A DNA stretch of 64,000 nt, taken from positions 1 through 64,000 of the forward strand of contig JAEYQM010000030.1 of NCBI GenBank assembly GCA_023410025.1. Reading direction: 5' to 3'. This document shows positions 1 through 8,311 of the stretch, one piece after another. Positions within the stretch are counted from its first letter, which is position 1. Every line of letters begins with the position of its first letter. The position numbers and the translations under genes are program-made. Under the pieces are notes generated by a model. It was given only the letters and a program-made list of their open reading frames with translations. It had not been told where the DNA came from and did not search any database. The stretch comes from Bacillota bacterium (GTDB lineage: Bacteria; Bacillota_I; Bacilli_A; ML615J-28; CAG-698).

Positions 1-9
1 AAGATTCAT
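1..9 (-). CDS. 5' tip of a truncated gene leaving the left edge
   Basis: Only the first three codons (Met-Asn-Leu) lie in the window. The start is supported by an excellent Shine-Dalgarno sequence, AAAGGAGG on the minus strand (positions 18-25), eight bases before the ATG. Nothing can be said about the product. Confidence 0.55.
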
Positions 10-311
10 TTTTATTCCTCCTTTCAACATTAATAATATCATAAAAGAAATGACTCTTCCCGACTTTTCAGATATTGTTTTATCGGGTATATTGCAAGAT
101 CTACTTATCAATAATTAAATGAAATACCTTATTTCCTTTATCTATAATCAAATACCTTCTTCGTTTACCATTGAAATAGAAAATAAAATCATTATCGTAT
201 GATCATTAAGTATTTTATTTTTTTCAACATTGAAATATGTTCTATATAAAGATTTTTCTGTTGTGATTATGAATCATAAAAGTCATCTTTTACTTTTAAC
301 TGATTGACACA
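10..311. other. intergenic stretch, no gene seen
   Basis: This AT-rich segment between the left-edge gene and the terminator of the P-type ATPase gene holds no open frame with a ribosome binding site. It presumably carries the promoter of the left-edge gene, but no convincing -35/-10 pair was identified. A weak dyad (CCCGA...TCGGG, about 59-87) was noticed. Confidence 0.4.
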
Positions 312-361
312 TAATTTAAAAATAGCACAGTGTACACTATGTTTAGTGGTATCTGTGCTAT
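312..361 (-). terminator. rho-independent terminator of the P-type ATPase gene
   Basis: A 9-bp perfect stem (ATAGCACAG at 322-330 with CTGTGCTAT at 353-361) with a partly paired loop is followed on the minus strand by a T run. It lies 84 bases after the ATPase stop codon. Confidence 0.7.
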
Positions 362-444
362 CTCTCTTTTATAGATACTATAAATTGTGTTTTTTAGTCA
401 CCCATTGATAAATGGAATATATAATTTGACTTTAATTTTTTAAA

Positions 445-2979
445 TTATCTAATGATTTTCATCTTCTCAAGTAATCTAGATACTATTGTAATTGTTGGAT
501 ATGCTGATTCTAAGAATAAAAATAATAACAATAGGTTTTGTAAATCTAGATGTACTAAATTTAAAAATGATTTTCCAAAGATTTCTTTATCTCCAAAGAA
601 GATAATGGCAATAAGTGTGAAAGCAACCATAAATGAGAACATAAGGATTTTTACCCAGTTAAATGGTCTACATACTTTGAATAAAACCATTAAACAAATA
701 CCTGTAGTCATAATAAAGGCAATTGTTGAGAAAGTTTCAGGTTCTAAATTAAGTATAGGGACTAAAGCATATAAGATACCGTGGAACACTACCACCGTTA
801 ATGCGGCAGGTAAAGTAACCTTTAATACGTTAAATATAAACTTTCCTTGAACTCTTTCTTTATTTGGTTGTATTGAAAGTAGAGTAGCAGGAAATCCTAT
901 TGCAAAGAATTCAATCAACATAAATTGGGAAGTCTTGAATGGATAACCATATCCTGTAGTAGTAACCTTTGAAAGGATTAAATACATAACTGTAAGTAGT
1001 ACCATAAAAATTGTTTTTAATAAGAATAGAGTTGAAGTTCTTTGAACGTTATTAATAACTCTTCTTCCTTCTTGAACAACCTTAGGCATTGATGCAAAGT
1101 TAGAATCTGTTAACACTAAGTGTGAAACATATCTTGTAGCTTCACTTCCTGAGGCCATTGCAATTGAACAATCTGCTTCTTTTAAAGCAAGAATATCATT
1201 TACACCGTCTCCAGTCATGGCAACAGTTTTTTTGGCTTCTTTAAAGGCTTGAACTAATACACGTTTTTGACCAGGACTTACACGACCGAATACAACGTAA
1301 TCAAATGCAACTTCCCTTACTTCCTCATCAGTTAAACCATCAAGTGAGATAAATCTATTAGCACCTTCAACACCTGCACGTGATGCAATCTCTGAAACTG
1401 TAATAGGATTATCACCAGAAATTACTCTAACATCAACACCATTTTTACGAAAATATTCAATTGTTGAGAATGCCTCTTCACGAATATGATCTTGAATAAC
1501 AATTAATGCTAAGGCCTTAACTGATTTAGGAGTTTGGCCTTCTTTCCATGTTGAAGAGATATGACCTAGGACAAGAACTCGACATCCTTGAGCAGCAAAT
1601 CTTTCAACCTTTCCTTTAACTTTTTCATATTGATCAGTTAAAACAAATTCCGGAGCACCTAAGAAGAATGTACCAACATTTTCACCATTATTAGGATTTT
1701 TAAATGTTACAGCACTAAATTTTCTTTGTGATGAGAATGGAACTTTATTGGTACTTTCTAAAACTTTATTTTTATCAAAGTATCTAATTAATGCCTCACT
1801 TGTTGGATTTGATTCCTCAAAAGCATTCATTATTGAACCTATAATTTCTCTAATTGTATAATCAGTTGTGTTTTTAACTTCGACACAATCAATAACTCTC
1901 ATGGTACCATCTGTAATTGTTCCCGTTTTATCTAAACATAAAACATTAACTCTTGCTAACATTTCAATACAATATAATTCTTGGACTAAAGTTTTATTTC
2001 TAGATAAGTTAATAGAACCAACTGCTAAGGCAACACTTGTTAATAAGAATAATCCTGAAGGAATCATTCCTATTATAACCGCTGAAGTCTTTTCAATTGA
2101 CTCAGTATATCTTGCCATAAAATCTAATATATTTACTGAATCACTATTCCATGTTTGAATAAATGTAAGTATTCCTAAAGGGATAATAATAACAGCAACG
2201 ATTTTAATAATTGCTTTTAATGTCTTTAATAATTCTGATTTTGGAGGTTGGTGTTTTCTTGCTTCTTTTGCAAGATTTTCAATATAGTTATCAGTACCAA
2301 CATGTTCAACTCTTGCATAACATGATCCACCAACTACATAACTACCAGAGTATAAAAGATCGCCTTGGGTTTTACCAATTGCATCTGCCTCACCTGTAAT
2401 TAAAGATTCATTTACTTCAACATTGCCTTCAACAACAATACTATCGGCATATATTTGATCTCCACTTGTTAAATAGATTATATCATCCATTACAACATCA
2501 GCAGTATTAATTTCTTTTTTCTCGCCATCACGAATAACTATTGCTTTCGGAGCAACCATTAATGACAATTTGTCAATTTGTTTCTTAGCTTTTATTTCTT
2601 GAAAAATTCCAATTACTAAGTTACCTAGAACTATTGGTAAATATGTTAAGTTTGACCAACTTTGCGCAATACAAAGCAAAATTGTAATCACTAAGTATAA
2701 CATATTAAAAAATGTAAAGATATTATCCCTAATAATTTTACCAACAGTTTTACCATTTGCATTTACAATGGCATTACTATATCCATGAAGTTTTCTTTCT
2801 GAAGCAATTTCTTCACTCAAACCTTGATTATAGTCTACATCTAGGATTCTTGAAAAAACATATTCCTTAACAGGGGCAGTTTCTTCATGAGTATTTTCTT
2901 GATTAGTTTCTTCTATGTTAGTTTGTTCTTTAGTTGTATCAAGTTTATCGATATTTGTTATATCATTAGGTTTTTTCAT
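445..2979 (-). CDS. cation-transporting P-type ATPase (CtpE-like)
   Basis: ATP-driven cation pump of the plasma membrane. In numbering from the upstream GTG: actuator motif LITGE near residue 197, phosphorylation motif DKTGT at 354-358 and hinge TGDGVND at 593-599, with about ten membrane segments. There is no metal-binding HMA domain and no CPC motif, which argues against a heavy-metal pump. The segment before the phosphorylation site (IPSGLFLLTSVALAVG) fits the CtpE-like group, in which a calcium role is known for the mycobacterial member; substrate here is inferred. The frame opens with GTG at 2991, but ATG at 2979 is better spaced from a GGTGG Shine-Dalgarno and was chosen. The N-terminal 35 residues are Glu/Thr/Asn-rich and probably disordered. 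Confidence 0.88.
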   Translation of the reverse strand: MKKPNDITNIDKLDTTKEQTNIEETNQENTHEETAPVKEYVFSRILDVDYNQGLSEEIASERKLHGYSNAIVNANGKTVGKIIRDNIFTFFNMLYLVITILLCIAQSWSNLTYLPIVLGNLVIGIFQEIKAKKQIDKLSLMVAPKAIVIRDGEKKEINTADVVMDDIIYLTSGDQIYADSIVVEGNVEVNESLITGEADAIGKTQGDLLYSGSYVVGGSCYARVEHVGTDNYIENLAKEARKHQPPKSELLKTLKAIIKIVAVIIIPLGILTFIQTWNSDSVNILDFMARYTESIEKTSAVIIGMIPSGLFLLTSVALAVGSINLSRNKTLVQELYCIEMLARVNVLCLDKTGTITDGTMRVIDCVEVKNTTDYTIREIIGSIMNAFEESNPTSEALIRYFDKNKVLESTNKVPFSSQRKFSAVTFKNPNNGENVGTFFLGAPEFVLTDQYEKVKGKVERFAAQGCRVLVLGHISSTWKEGQTPKSVKALALIVIQDHIREEAFSTIEYFRKNGVDVRVISGDNPITVSEIASRAGVEGANRFISLDGLTDEEVREVAFDYVVFGRVSPGQKRVLVQAFKEAKKTVAMTGDGVNDILALKEADCSIAMASGSEATRYVSHLVLTDSNFASMPKVVQEGRRVINNVQRTSTLFLLKTIFMVLLTVMYLILSKVTTTGYGYPFKTSQFMLIEFFAIGFPATLLSIQPNKERVQGKFIFNVLKVTLPAALTVVVFHGILYALVPILNLEPETFSTIAFIMTTGICLMVLFKVCRPFNWVKILMFSFMVAFTLIAIIFFGDKEIFGKSFLNLVHLDLQNLLLLFLFLESAYPTITIVSRLLEKMKIIR

Positions 2980-3006
2980 TGTTACCACCACACTTCATAT
3001 ATATTC

Positions 3007-3035
3007 ATTCTATCATAAAATACTTTTTTCTTCAA
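3007..3035 (-). promoter_or_regulatory. sigma-A-type promoter of the P-type ATPase gene
   Basis: Minus-strand TTGAAG (3030-3035), 17-base spacer, TAGAAT (3007-3012). The -35 lies inside a small dyad (AATACTT...AAGTATT, 3019-3040) that may be a weak terminator for the upstream patatin gene. Confidence 0.55.
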
Positions 3036-3048
3036 GTATTATTTAATT

Positions 3049-3852
3049 TTAATTCATCATTAAATTATCTAAAAATTGCTTTGCATAGTAGTAACCACGA
3101 TTTATTAATTGACTTTTACAATTAAGTCCATCAATAAATTTTATTGCATTAAAACCAGTAGTATCAATACTTATAATATTTTCTAAATTACTCATTTTAA
3201 TTTTGTCTTTTTTATAAAAATTGTTAATAAGCTTTATAATTTTATTATTACCATTTACTCTCACTCCAATTGGATTATCAAATAACCAAATAGGGAAATT
3301 ATCAGCAATTCCTCCATCAACGAACCTATACCCATTTAGTTTATAATTTTGATATACCAAGGGAATGGCACAACTCATCGAAACAGCTTTAGATATTTTA
3401 AAGTTATCGGGATCAATATTATATTTTTTTAAATCATTTGGTATTACTACTAAGCTTTTTGGTTTAATAATTGTAGATATTACTTTTAAGTTATAATCAT
3501 CCCCTTGCTTTACATCAATAAATTTAGTTATGTTTTTTTTACTTAAAACCTCTTCTAACAACTCTTCAAGAAGACTTACATCATATATAGATTTATTAGC
3601 GATTATTTCCTTGGTTTTGTAAATAATATTATTATTTCTTTTCCATAATTTTTCTATATCAATCGATTCTATTATATCAATAATTTCATTAGAGCGATAA
3701 CCAGCACTAATGAGTGAAGCAAATAATGCACCTACACTTGTTCCAGCAACTTTGTTAATTTTAATTCCACGTTCTTCAAAAGCTTTCATTACCCCAATAT
3801 AACATAAACCTTTAATTCCTCCACCCTCAAATACTAAATTAATAATTATCAC
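3049..3852 (-). CDS. patatin-like phospholipase family protein
   Basis: Putative lipid acyl hydrolase (patatin fold, Ser-Asp dyad). The sequence shows the oxyanion-hole glycines GGGIKG near residue 10, the nucleophile elbow GTSVG near residue 40 and the DGG motif with the dyad aspartate (FVDGGIADNFPIW, around residue 180). At 267 residues it is a single bacterial patatin domain with no signal peptide, so it is probably cytoplasmic. The start is GTG at 3852 with a poor ribosome binding site; the conserved NLVFEGGG segment begins only a few codons later, so the true start cannot be far away. Substrate unknown. Confidence 0.85.
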   Translation of the reverse strand: MIIINLVFEGGGIKGLCYIGVMKAFEERGIKINKVAGTSVGALFASLISAGYRSNEIIDIIESIDIEKLWKRNNNIIYKTKEIIANKSIYDVSLLEELLEEVLSKKNITKFIDVKQGDDYNLKVISTIIKPKSLVVIPNDLKKYNIDPDNFKISKAVSMSCAIPLVYQNYKLNGYRFVDGGIADNFPIWLFDNPIGVRVNGNNKIIKLINNFYKKDKIKMSNLENIISIDTTGFNAIKFIDGLNCKSQLINRGYYYAKQFLDNLMMN

Positions 3853-3890
3853 CCAATCTATTATATGTATATATACTTAATTTGGGATAA

Positions 3891-3911
3891 AAAAAATAGC
3901 TAATTAGCTAT
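3891..3911 (-). terminator. terminator overlapping the DJ-1 family stop codon
   Basis: An 18-base palindrome (AATAGCTAATTAGCTATT) followed on the minus strand by eight T residues. The gene's TAG stop lies inside the stem. Confidence 0.65.
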
Positions 3912-4445
3912 TCCTTTAATACCATTTAATACCTGATTGGCTACATCCTTACCCATTAGTTTTGAAAGAATTTCAAGACCAAATTCAATTGAATAATACA
4001 TTGACTTTCCAGTAATAAAATTACCATCTACAACAACACCTTTATCAACTTTTATTCCATCAATAAAAGACTCAGATCCAGGATAACATGTATACTCTTT
4101 ATTTTTTAGAAGATTATTTTTACCTAATACTTTAGGTCCTGCACAAATTGCAGCAATAAGTTTATTTTGTTTACTAAATTCATTAACTACCTTATCAACT
4201 AAAATTGATTCTAATAACCCATTAACAGCTCTTCCACCTGGAATTAAAAGAAAATCATACTCGTCTGGATTAACATCCTTTAGTAAAGTGTTGGCTTGAA
4301 TTAAATGATTATATTGTGTTGTTACAAGTAAATCTGGATTAATTGTTGCCGTTACTATTTCTACTTTCCCTCTTTTTAAAACATCAATCGGAGCAAGTGC
4401 TTCAGTATCTTCAAAACCATTCCCTAATATAACTAAACCTTTCAT
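3900..4445 (-). CDS. DJ-1/PfpI family protein
   Basis: Glutamine-amidotransferase-like DJ-1 superfamily protein, 181 residues. The nucleophile-elbow cysteine lies in AAICAGPKVL near residue 101, and the IPGGRAVN loop precedes it. Members act as deglycases, chaperones or proteases; which applies here cannot be told from sequence. A strong AGGAGG precedes the ATG, and the gene follows the DUF84 gene by 14 bases, so it is probably the last gene of the pepV-trmB-M42-DUF84 operon. Confidence 0.85.
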   Translation of the reverse strand: MKGLVILGNGFEDTEALAPIDVLKRGKVEIVTATINPDLLVTTQYNHLIQANTLLKDVNPDEYDFLLIPGGRAVNGLLESILVDKVVNEFSKQNKLIAAICAGPKVLGKNNLLKNKEYTCYPGSESFIDGIKVDKGVVVDGNFITGKSMYYSIEFGLEILSKLMGKDVANQVLNGIKGIAN

Positions 4446-4459
4446 TTAATCCTCCTATA

Positions 4460-4969
4460 TTATTTATTTATATCTCTTTTTGCTAAATATTGGCCATATA
4501 GCAATTTTACAATGTGGATAAAGATATCTACTCTCTTTACTTGACCACTAGTAAATACACCTACGGCCCCTTCATTATGTTTGATATCTATTGTATTAAA
4601 ATATTCATCCATAATTTCTGCAAGTTCCATATTAGTTGAATAAATCTTTTCCTCAACAAAACGAGGAAGGGGAATTCTTGTTCCACCAGCGATATAGATA
4701 TTATTATTTTCATCAATAAGAACACCCCAATTAACTAAATATAAGTTATCCATACATTTATGAACACCAGCTTCTAAACCAATTCTTATTCCTTCATAAG
4801 GAATATCCTTGGCTCTATTTATTGCTCCTGCAATGGTTTCTTCATCAGTTTTTGGTTGACTACTAACTTTACTATTACTATTATAGCCAATAACTTCAAA
4901 GTCATTTAATACCAATTTACATGCTGAAAGTTTTACATTATTTTTACTTCCAACGTAAACTTTACACAT
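4460..4969 (-). CDS. DUF84 family NTPase (inosine/xanthosine triphosphatase, YjjX-like)
   Basis: House-cleaning enzyme family that hydrolyses non-canonical purine triphosphates such as ITP and XTP. Seen: the N-terminal phosphate-loop-like GSKNNVKLSA, then the conserved TDEETIAGAINRA, GIRIGLEAGV and NEGAVGVFT segments. At 169 residues it is of normal length for the family. Its start overlaps the end of the upstream M42 peptidase gene by 8 bases, indicating translational coupling within the operon. Confidence 0.85.
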   Translation of the reverse strand: MCKVYVGSKNNVKLSACKLVLNDFEVIGYNSNSKVSSQPKTDEETIAGAINRAKDIPYEGIRIGLEAGVHKCMDNLYLVNWGVLIDENNNIYIAGGTRIPLPRFVEEKIYSTNMELAEIMDEYFNTIDIKHNEGAVGVFTSGQVKRVDIFIHIVKLLYGQYLAKRDINK

Positions 4970-6029
4970 TAGCCTTAACTTCCTCTAATGCTTTAAAATC
5001 AAAATTTTCAATTAAAGCAATTAACATTTTTTTAACTTCCTCGATATCTCTTACATCAACTATTGCTGCTGTAGTATGAATATATCTACCAGGTAAGCCA
5101 ACTGTAGTTGCAATTGCTCCTGAATATTGAGCTGCAGCGGCATCAGTTCCACCTTGTGATAAGAAGTATTGACATTTAATATTTTTTTCTTTAGCAAGTT
5201 TCTCGAAATAATCTTTAATTCCATTATGCATAATGCAACGTGGATCATAGAATCTTATTAAGAATCCATCACCTAATTTCCCAAATGCTTTTGGATTAGA
5301 TGGATCTAAGAAGTCACCCACAGGAGATACATCTACAGCAATAAATAAATCAGGCTTTACCATTTGTGAAGCTGTAGTTGCCCCACGCAAACCAACTTCT
5401 TCTTGAACAGTTGCCCCACAAATTACTGTATTAGGATGATCTTTCCCATGAATTTCTTTCATAACGTCTAGTGCCATACCAACACCAAAACGATTATCCC
5501 ATGCTTTAGAAACAATTTTTTTACCATCTTCCATTACATAGTAATTATTTACTGGTACTACTTGTTGACCAACTTTTACACCCATTGCCACAGCATGTTC
5601 ATAAGAATCAGCACCAATATCTAATAACAAATCATCAAATGATAAATCTTTATGAGGAGCATCACTTCCTCTATTAATATGAGGGGGGATAGCACCAATT
5701 ACTCCACGAATACATTTATCTTCACTAACGACAATATTCATATTTTGAGATAAGAATACATCAGCATTAATTCCACCAATTGGAAGCAATTTAATAAAAC
5801 CTTTTTCAGTAATCTTAACAACCATTGCTCCTACTTCATCCATATGGCCAGCAATCATAATAACAGGTCCATTACCCTTACTTACCCCAAAGATACTTCC
5901 TAATTTATCTTGGATTATTTCATCACTGTATTGTTCTAATTCTGACTTTACAAATTTTCTTACAATTCTTTCATGTCCACTAACACCATTTAAGTTTAAT
6001 AGTGTTTCATATAATTTCATGCTTTCCAT
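4962..6029 (-). CDS. M42 family metallopeptidase (glutamyl/deblocking aminopeptidase type)
   Basis: Cytosolic di-metal aminopeptidase of the M42 (TET) family. Metal ligands and catalytic residues are visible in order: AGHMDEVG (His and the Asp of HMD), AWDNRFG (bridging Asp), VQEEVGLRG (catalytic and ligand Glu), AVDVSP (ligand Asp) and the late GGTDAAA segment. At 355 residues it has the usual length. The start ATG at 6029 has GAGGTG five bases upstream and overlaps the end of trmB by 23 bases. Its neighbour pepV suggests a peptide-recycling role for the operon. Confidence 0.9.
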   Translation of the reverse strand: MESMKLYETLLNLNGVSGHERIVRKFVKSELEQYSDEIIQDKLGSIFGVSKGNGPVIMIAGHMDEVGAMVVKITEKGFIKLLPIGGINADVFLSQNMNIVVSEDKCIRGVIGAIPPHINRGSDAPHKDLSFDDLLLDIGADSYEHAVAMGVKVGQQVVPVNNYYVMEDGKKIVSKAWDNRFGVGMALDVMKEIHGKDHPNTVICGATVQEEVGLRGATTASQMVKPDLFIAVDVSPVGDFLDPSNPKAFGKLGDGFLIRFYDPRCIMHNGIKDYFEKLAKEKNIKCQYFLSQGGTDAAAAQYSGAIATTVGLPGRYIHTTAAIVDVRDIEEVKKMLIALIENFDFKALEEVKANV

Positions 6030-6654
6030 TTTTCACCTCAATAAAATATATAACATTACCCTTTTCAACAAATCTGTCTTCATATTCAGTTGTAATAACA
6101 TCCTGTTTATCTTCATGAAGATTTAAACTTAAATCAACAATAGCCATTTTAGAATAAACAAACATTTGTAAACTATATTCAAATAAATGACGATTATCAC
6201 TCTTAAATTCAATTGTTTCATTATCTTTTAATATTAATTTATAATTTTCAATATTACTTGCATATGTTAATCTTCTCTTCGTATGTCTTGATTTAGGCCA
6301 TGGATCACTAAAGTTTAAATAAATCTTTGATATTTCATTTTCTTCAAACATATCAGTAATAAGATTTGCATCTCCGCAAATAAAAAATAAATTACTTGGT
6401 TTTTCTTCAACTCTTTCAATTGCTTTTACTAAAACTGACTCTTCCTTTTCTAAGCCAATATAATTAATATTAGGGTTTTGTAAAGCATGAGTAGTAATAA
6501 ATTTACCTTTACCCATACCAATTTCAAGATAAATTGGATTTTCATTACCAAATAACTTGTTCCATTTCCCTTTATGACTTTGTGCATCAAAGATGACCAA
6601 GTCGCTTCTCTTCTCTAATCTTTCTTTAGCATTTTTTATCTTTCTTAATCGCAT
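6007..6654 (-). CDS. trmB: tRNA (guanine-N7)-methyltransferase
   Basis: SAM-dependent enzyme forming m7G46 in the tRNA variable loop. Seen: SAM-binding LEIGMGKGKF, then GLEKEESV, and the TrmB signature NFSDPWPKSRHTKRRL. The open frame extends 29 codons further upstream, but MRLRKIKNAKERL at 6654 is the family-like N-terminus; it follows the pepV stop by one base and has GGGGAAA as ribosome binding site. The product is 215 residues, of normal length. Confidence 0.93.
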   Translation of the reverse strand: MRLRKIKNAKERLEKRSDLVIFDAQSHKGKWNKLFGNENPIYLEIGMGKGKFITTHALQNPNINYIGLEKEESVLVKAIERVEEKPSNLFFICGDANLITDMFEENEISKIYLNFSDPWPKSRHTKRRLTYASNIENYKLILKDNETIEFKSDNRHLFEYSLQMFVYSKMAIVDLSLNLHEDKQDVITTEYEDRFVEKGNVIYFIEVKNGKHEII

Positions 6655-6655
6655 C

Positions 6656-7996
6656 TTATTTCCCCAATTGGTATAAAGCATCAGCGTAAATTGCTGTTGA
6701 TAATAAATAATCTGAGATATAGATAAATTCATTAGCTTCATGAACTACATCTTCACGACCTGGCATAAGCATACCAAAAGCAACTGCATTTTTAAGTGCT
6801 CGAGCATATGTACCTCCACCAATAGTCATTAGTTTTGAAGACGTATCATTTGTATATTTAATATATACATTGTGAAGTGTTTTAACTAATTCACTATCCT
6901 TATCAACATAATGTGGTCCACTATCTTTAATAACATTAATAGATAAACCATATTCTTCAGCTAAATTTTTAAATTTATTTATAAATTTCTTTTCATCCCA
7001 ATGTCTTGGATAACGCATGTTGATACCAACTTTACCACCATTTTCATCGACTTTTGCAAGAGCAACGTTAACAGTTAAGTCTCCCATTTCTTCATCAGTA
7101 AAGTTAAGACCAATTTCCTTAAATCTTGTATCAATTAAATTTTCACCAACAAATTTAATTAGGGGATTTTCTACTTTATCCTTTAAGAATATTGAAAGTT
7201 TTACTAAGGCATTAACACCATTATTTGGTTCCATTGCATGAGCAGCTTTACCTCTTAATGTTAATGTATTACCTTGTTTTACACCTTTTAAACCTGTTTC
7301 TTTTAAGTATTCTTCAAAACCAGGTATTTCTTTTTTAAACATAGCAACTACTTTATCAGGAACAACATTATATCTATCACCTGATTCAATTTTTACTAAA
7401 TCTTTATCAACATATTTAGAAATAATATCAATTGACATATTTCCTTTTTCACCATAGATAATTGGAAATTCTGCATCAGGTGAAAAACCAATTGTTGGCA
7501 TTTCACAAACTTCTAAGTAACGTTTAATACAACGCCAATTGCTTTCCTCATCTGTACCAATAATTAATCTAATTCTCTTATTAGGCTTAAATCCCATATC
7601 TTTTAAAATTTTCATTGCATATAATGAACTCATTAAAGGACCCTTATCATCAAGAGCACCTCTTGCATATAATTTATCACCTTCAATAGTTCCGCTTAGA
7701 GGTTCATATTTCCAACCATCTGTAAATGGAACAATATCTAAGTGTGCAAGTACACCAATAATTTCTTCACCTTCACCAAATTCAATATGACCAGCAATAT
7801 TATCTACATTTAAAGTTTTGAATCCAAAAGATTCCCCTAATTTTAAAACATAGTCTAATGCTTCTTTTAAACCATCCCCAAATGGTGCATTCTTATTTTC
7901 AGGTTGTTCAACTAAAACCGTATTAATTTGCAACAATTTGATTAAGTCGCCTAATAGATTATCTTTATTTTTATTTACAAGTTCTAAAAAATTCAT
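6656..7996 (-). CDS. pepV: dipeptidase PepV (M20 family)
   Basis: Zinc dipeptidase that cleaves Xaa-Xaa dipeptides and some beta-Ala dipeptides in the cytoplasm. The M20 signatures are clear: LAHLDIVP (ligand His and catalytic Asp), the RGALDDKGP segment with the bridging Asp, and GTDEESNWRCIKRY (general base Glu and ligand Glu), with lid-domain material between. At 446 residues it is slightly short of the lactobacillal enzyme. AAGGAG precedes the ATG. First gene of a minus-strand operon running through trmB, M42 peptidase, DUF84 and DJ-1. Confidence 0.92.
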   Translation of the reverse strand: MNFLELVNKNKDNLLGDLIKLLQINTVLVEQPENKNAPFGDGLKEALDYVLKLGESFGFKTLNVDNIAGHIEFGEGEEIIGVLAHLDIVPFTDGWKYEPLSGTIEGDKLYARGALDDKGPLMSSLYAMKILKDMGFKPNKRIRLIIGTDEESNWRCIKRYLEVCEMPTIGFSPDAEFPIIYGEKGNMSIDIISKYVDKDLVKIESGDRYNVVPDKVVAMFKKEIPGFEEYLKETGLKGVKQGNTLTLRGKAAHAMEPNNGVNALVKLSIFLKDKVENPLIKFVGENLIDTRFKEIGLNFTDEEMGDLTVNVALAKVDENGGKVGINMRYPRHWDEKKFINKFKNLAEEYGLSINVIKDSGPHYVDKDSELVKTLHNVYIKYTNDTSSKLMTIGGGTYARALKNAVAFGMLMPGREDVVHEANEFIYISDYLLSTAIYADALYQLGK

Positions 7997-8025
7997 ATAA
8001 ACTCCTTATTTTTTTATATATGTAT

Positions 8026-8034
8026 ATTATACCA
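8026..8034 (-). promoter_or_regulatory. extended -10 promoter of the pepV operon
   Basis: Minus-strand TGG-TATAAT, 30 bases ahead of the pepV start codon. No good -35 was found, which is usual for extended -10 promoters. Confidence 0.5.
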
Positions 8035-8082
8035 TTTTTTAGAGAAAATACGTATATAAACATTTAAAAAAGGAGAAATTTT

Positions 8083-8289
8083 ATGGATATTAATATCAGA
8101 AGTGCTGTAATTAGCAACTTACAAAACTCTAGTAGTGATTCAATTCGTTCAACTATTGAAGACGCAATGTCTATTGGTGAAGAAAAAGTTTTACCAGGTC
8201 TTGGAGTTATGTTTGAAGTTCTTTGGAAAAAGGCGTCACCCGATCTAAAAAAAACAATTGTTTCACACATTACTGAGTCACTAAAATAA
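8083..8289 (+). CDS. sspI: small acid-soluble spore protein SspI
   Basis: A 68-residue protein matching the minor SASP SspI along its whole length: an N-terminal MDINIRSAVISN block and a central GEEKVLPGLGVMFEVLWK block. SspI accumulates in the forespore late in sporulation and is found in the spore core. A clean AAAGGAG precedes the ATG and a terminator follows the stop. A sigma-G promoter is expected but no convincing one was picked out. This is direct evidence that the organism sporulates. Confidence 0.93.
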   Translation: MDINIRSAVISNLQNSSSDSIRSTIEDAMSIGEEKVLPGLGVMFEVLWKKASPDLKKTIVSHITESLK

Positions 8290-8310
8290 AAGGGCTAAAT
8301 AGCCCTTTTT
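8288..8310. terminator. bidirectional terminator between sspI and tkt
   Basis: Stem AAAGGGCTA with TAGCCCTTT, flanked by A and T runs, so it can stop both the plus-strand sspI transcript and the minus-strand tkt transcript. Confidence 0.8.
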
Positions 8311-8311
8311 A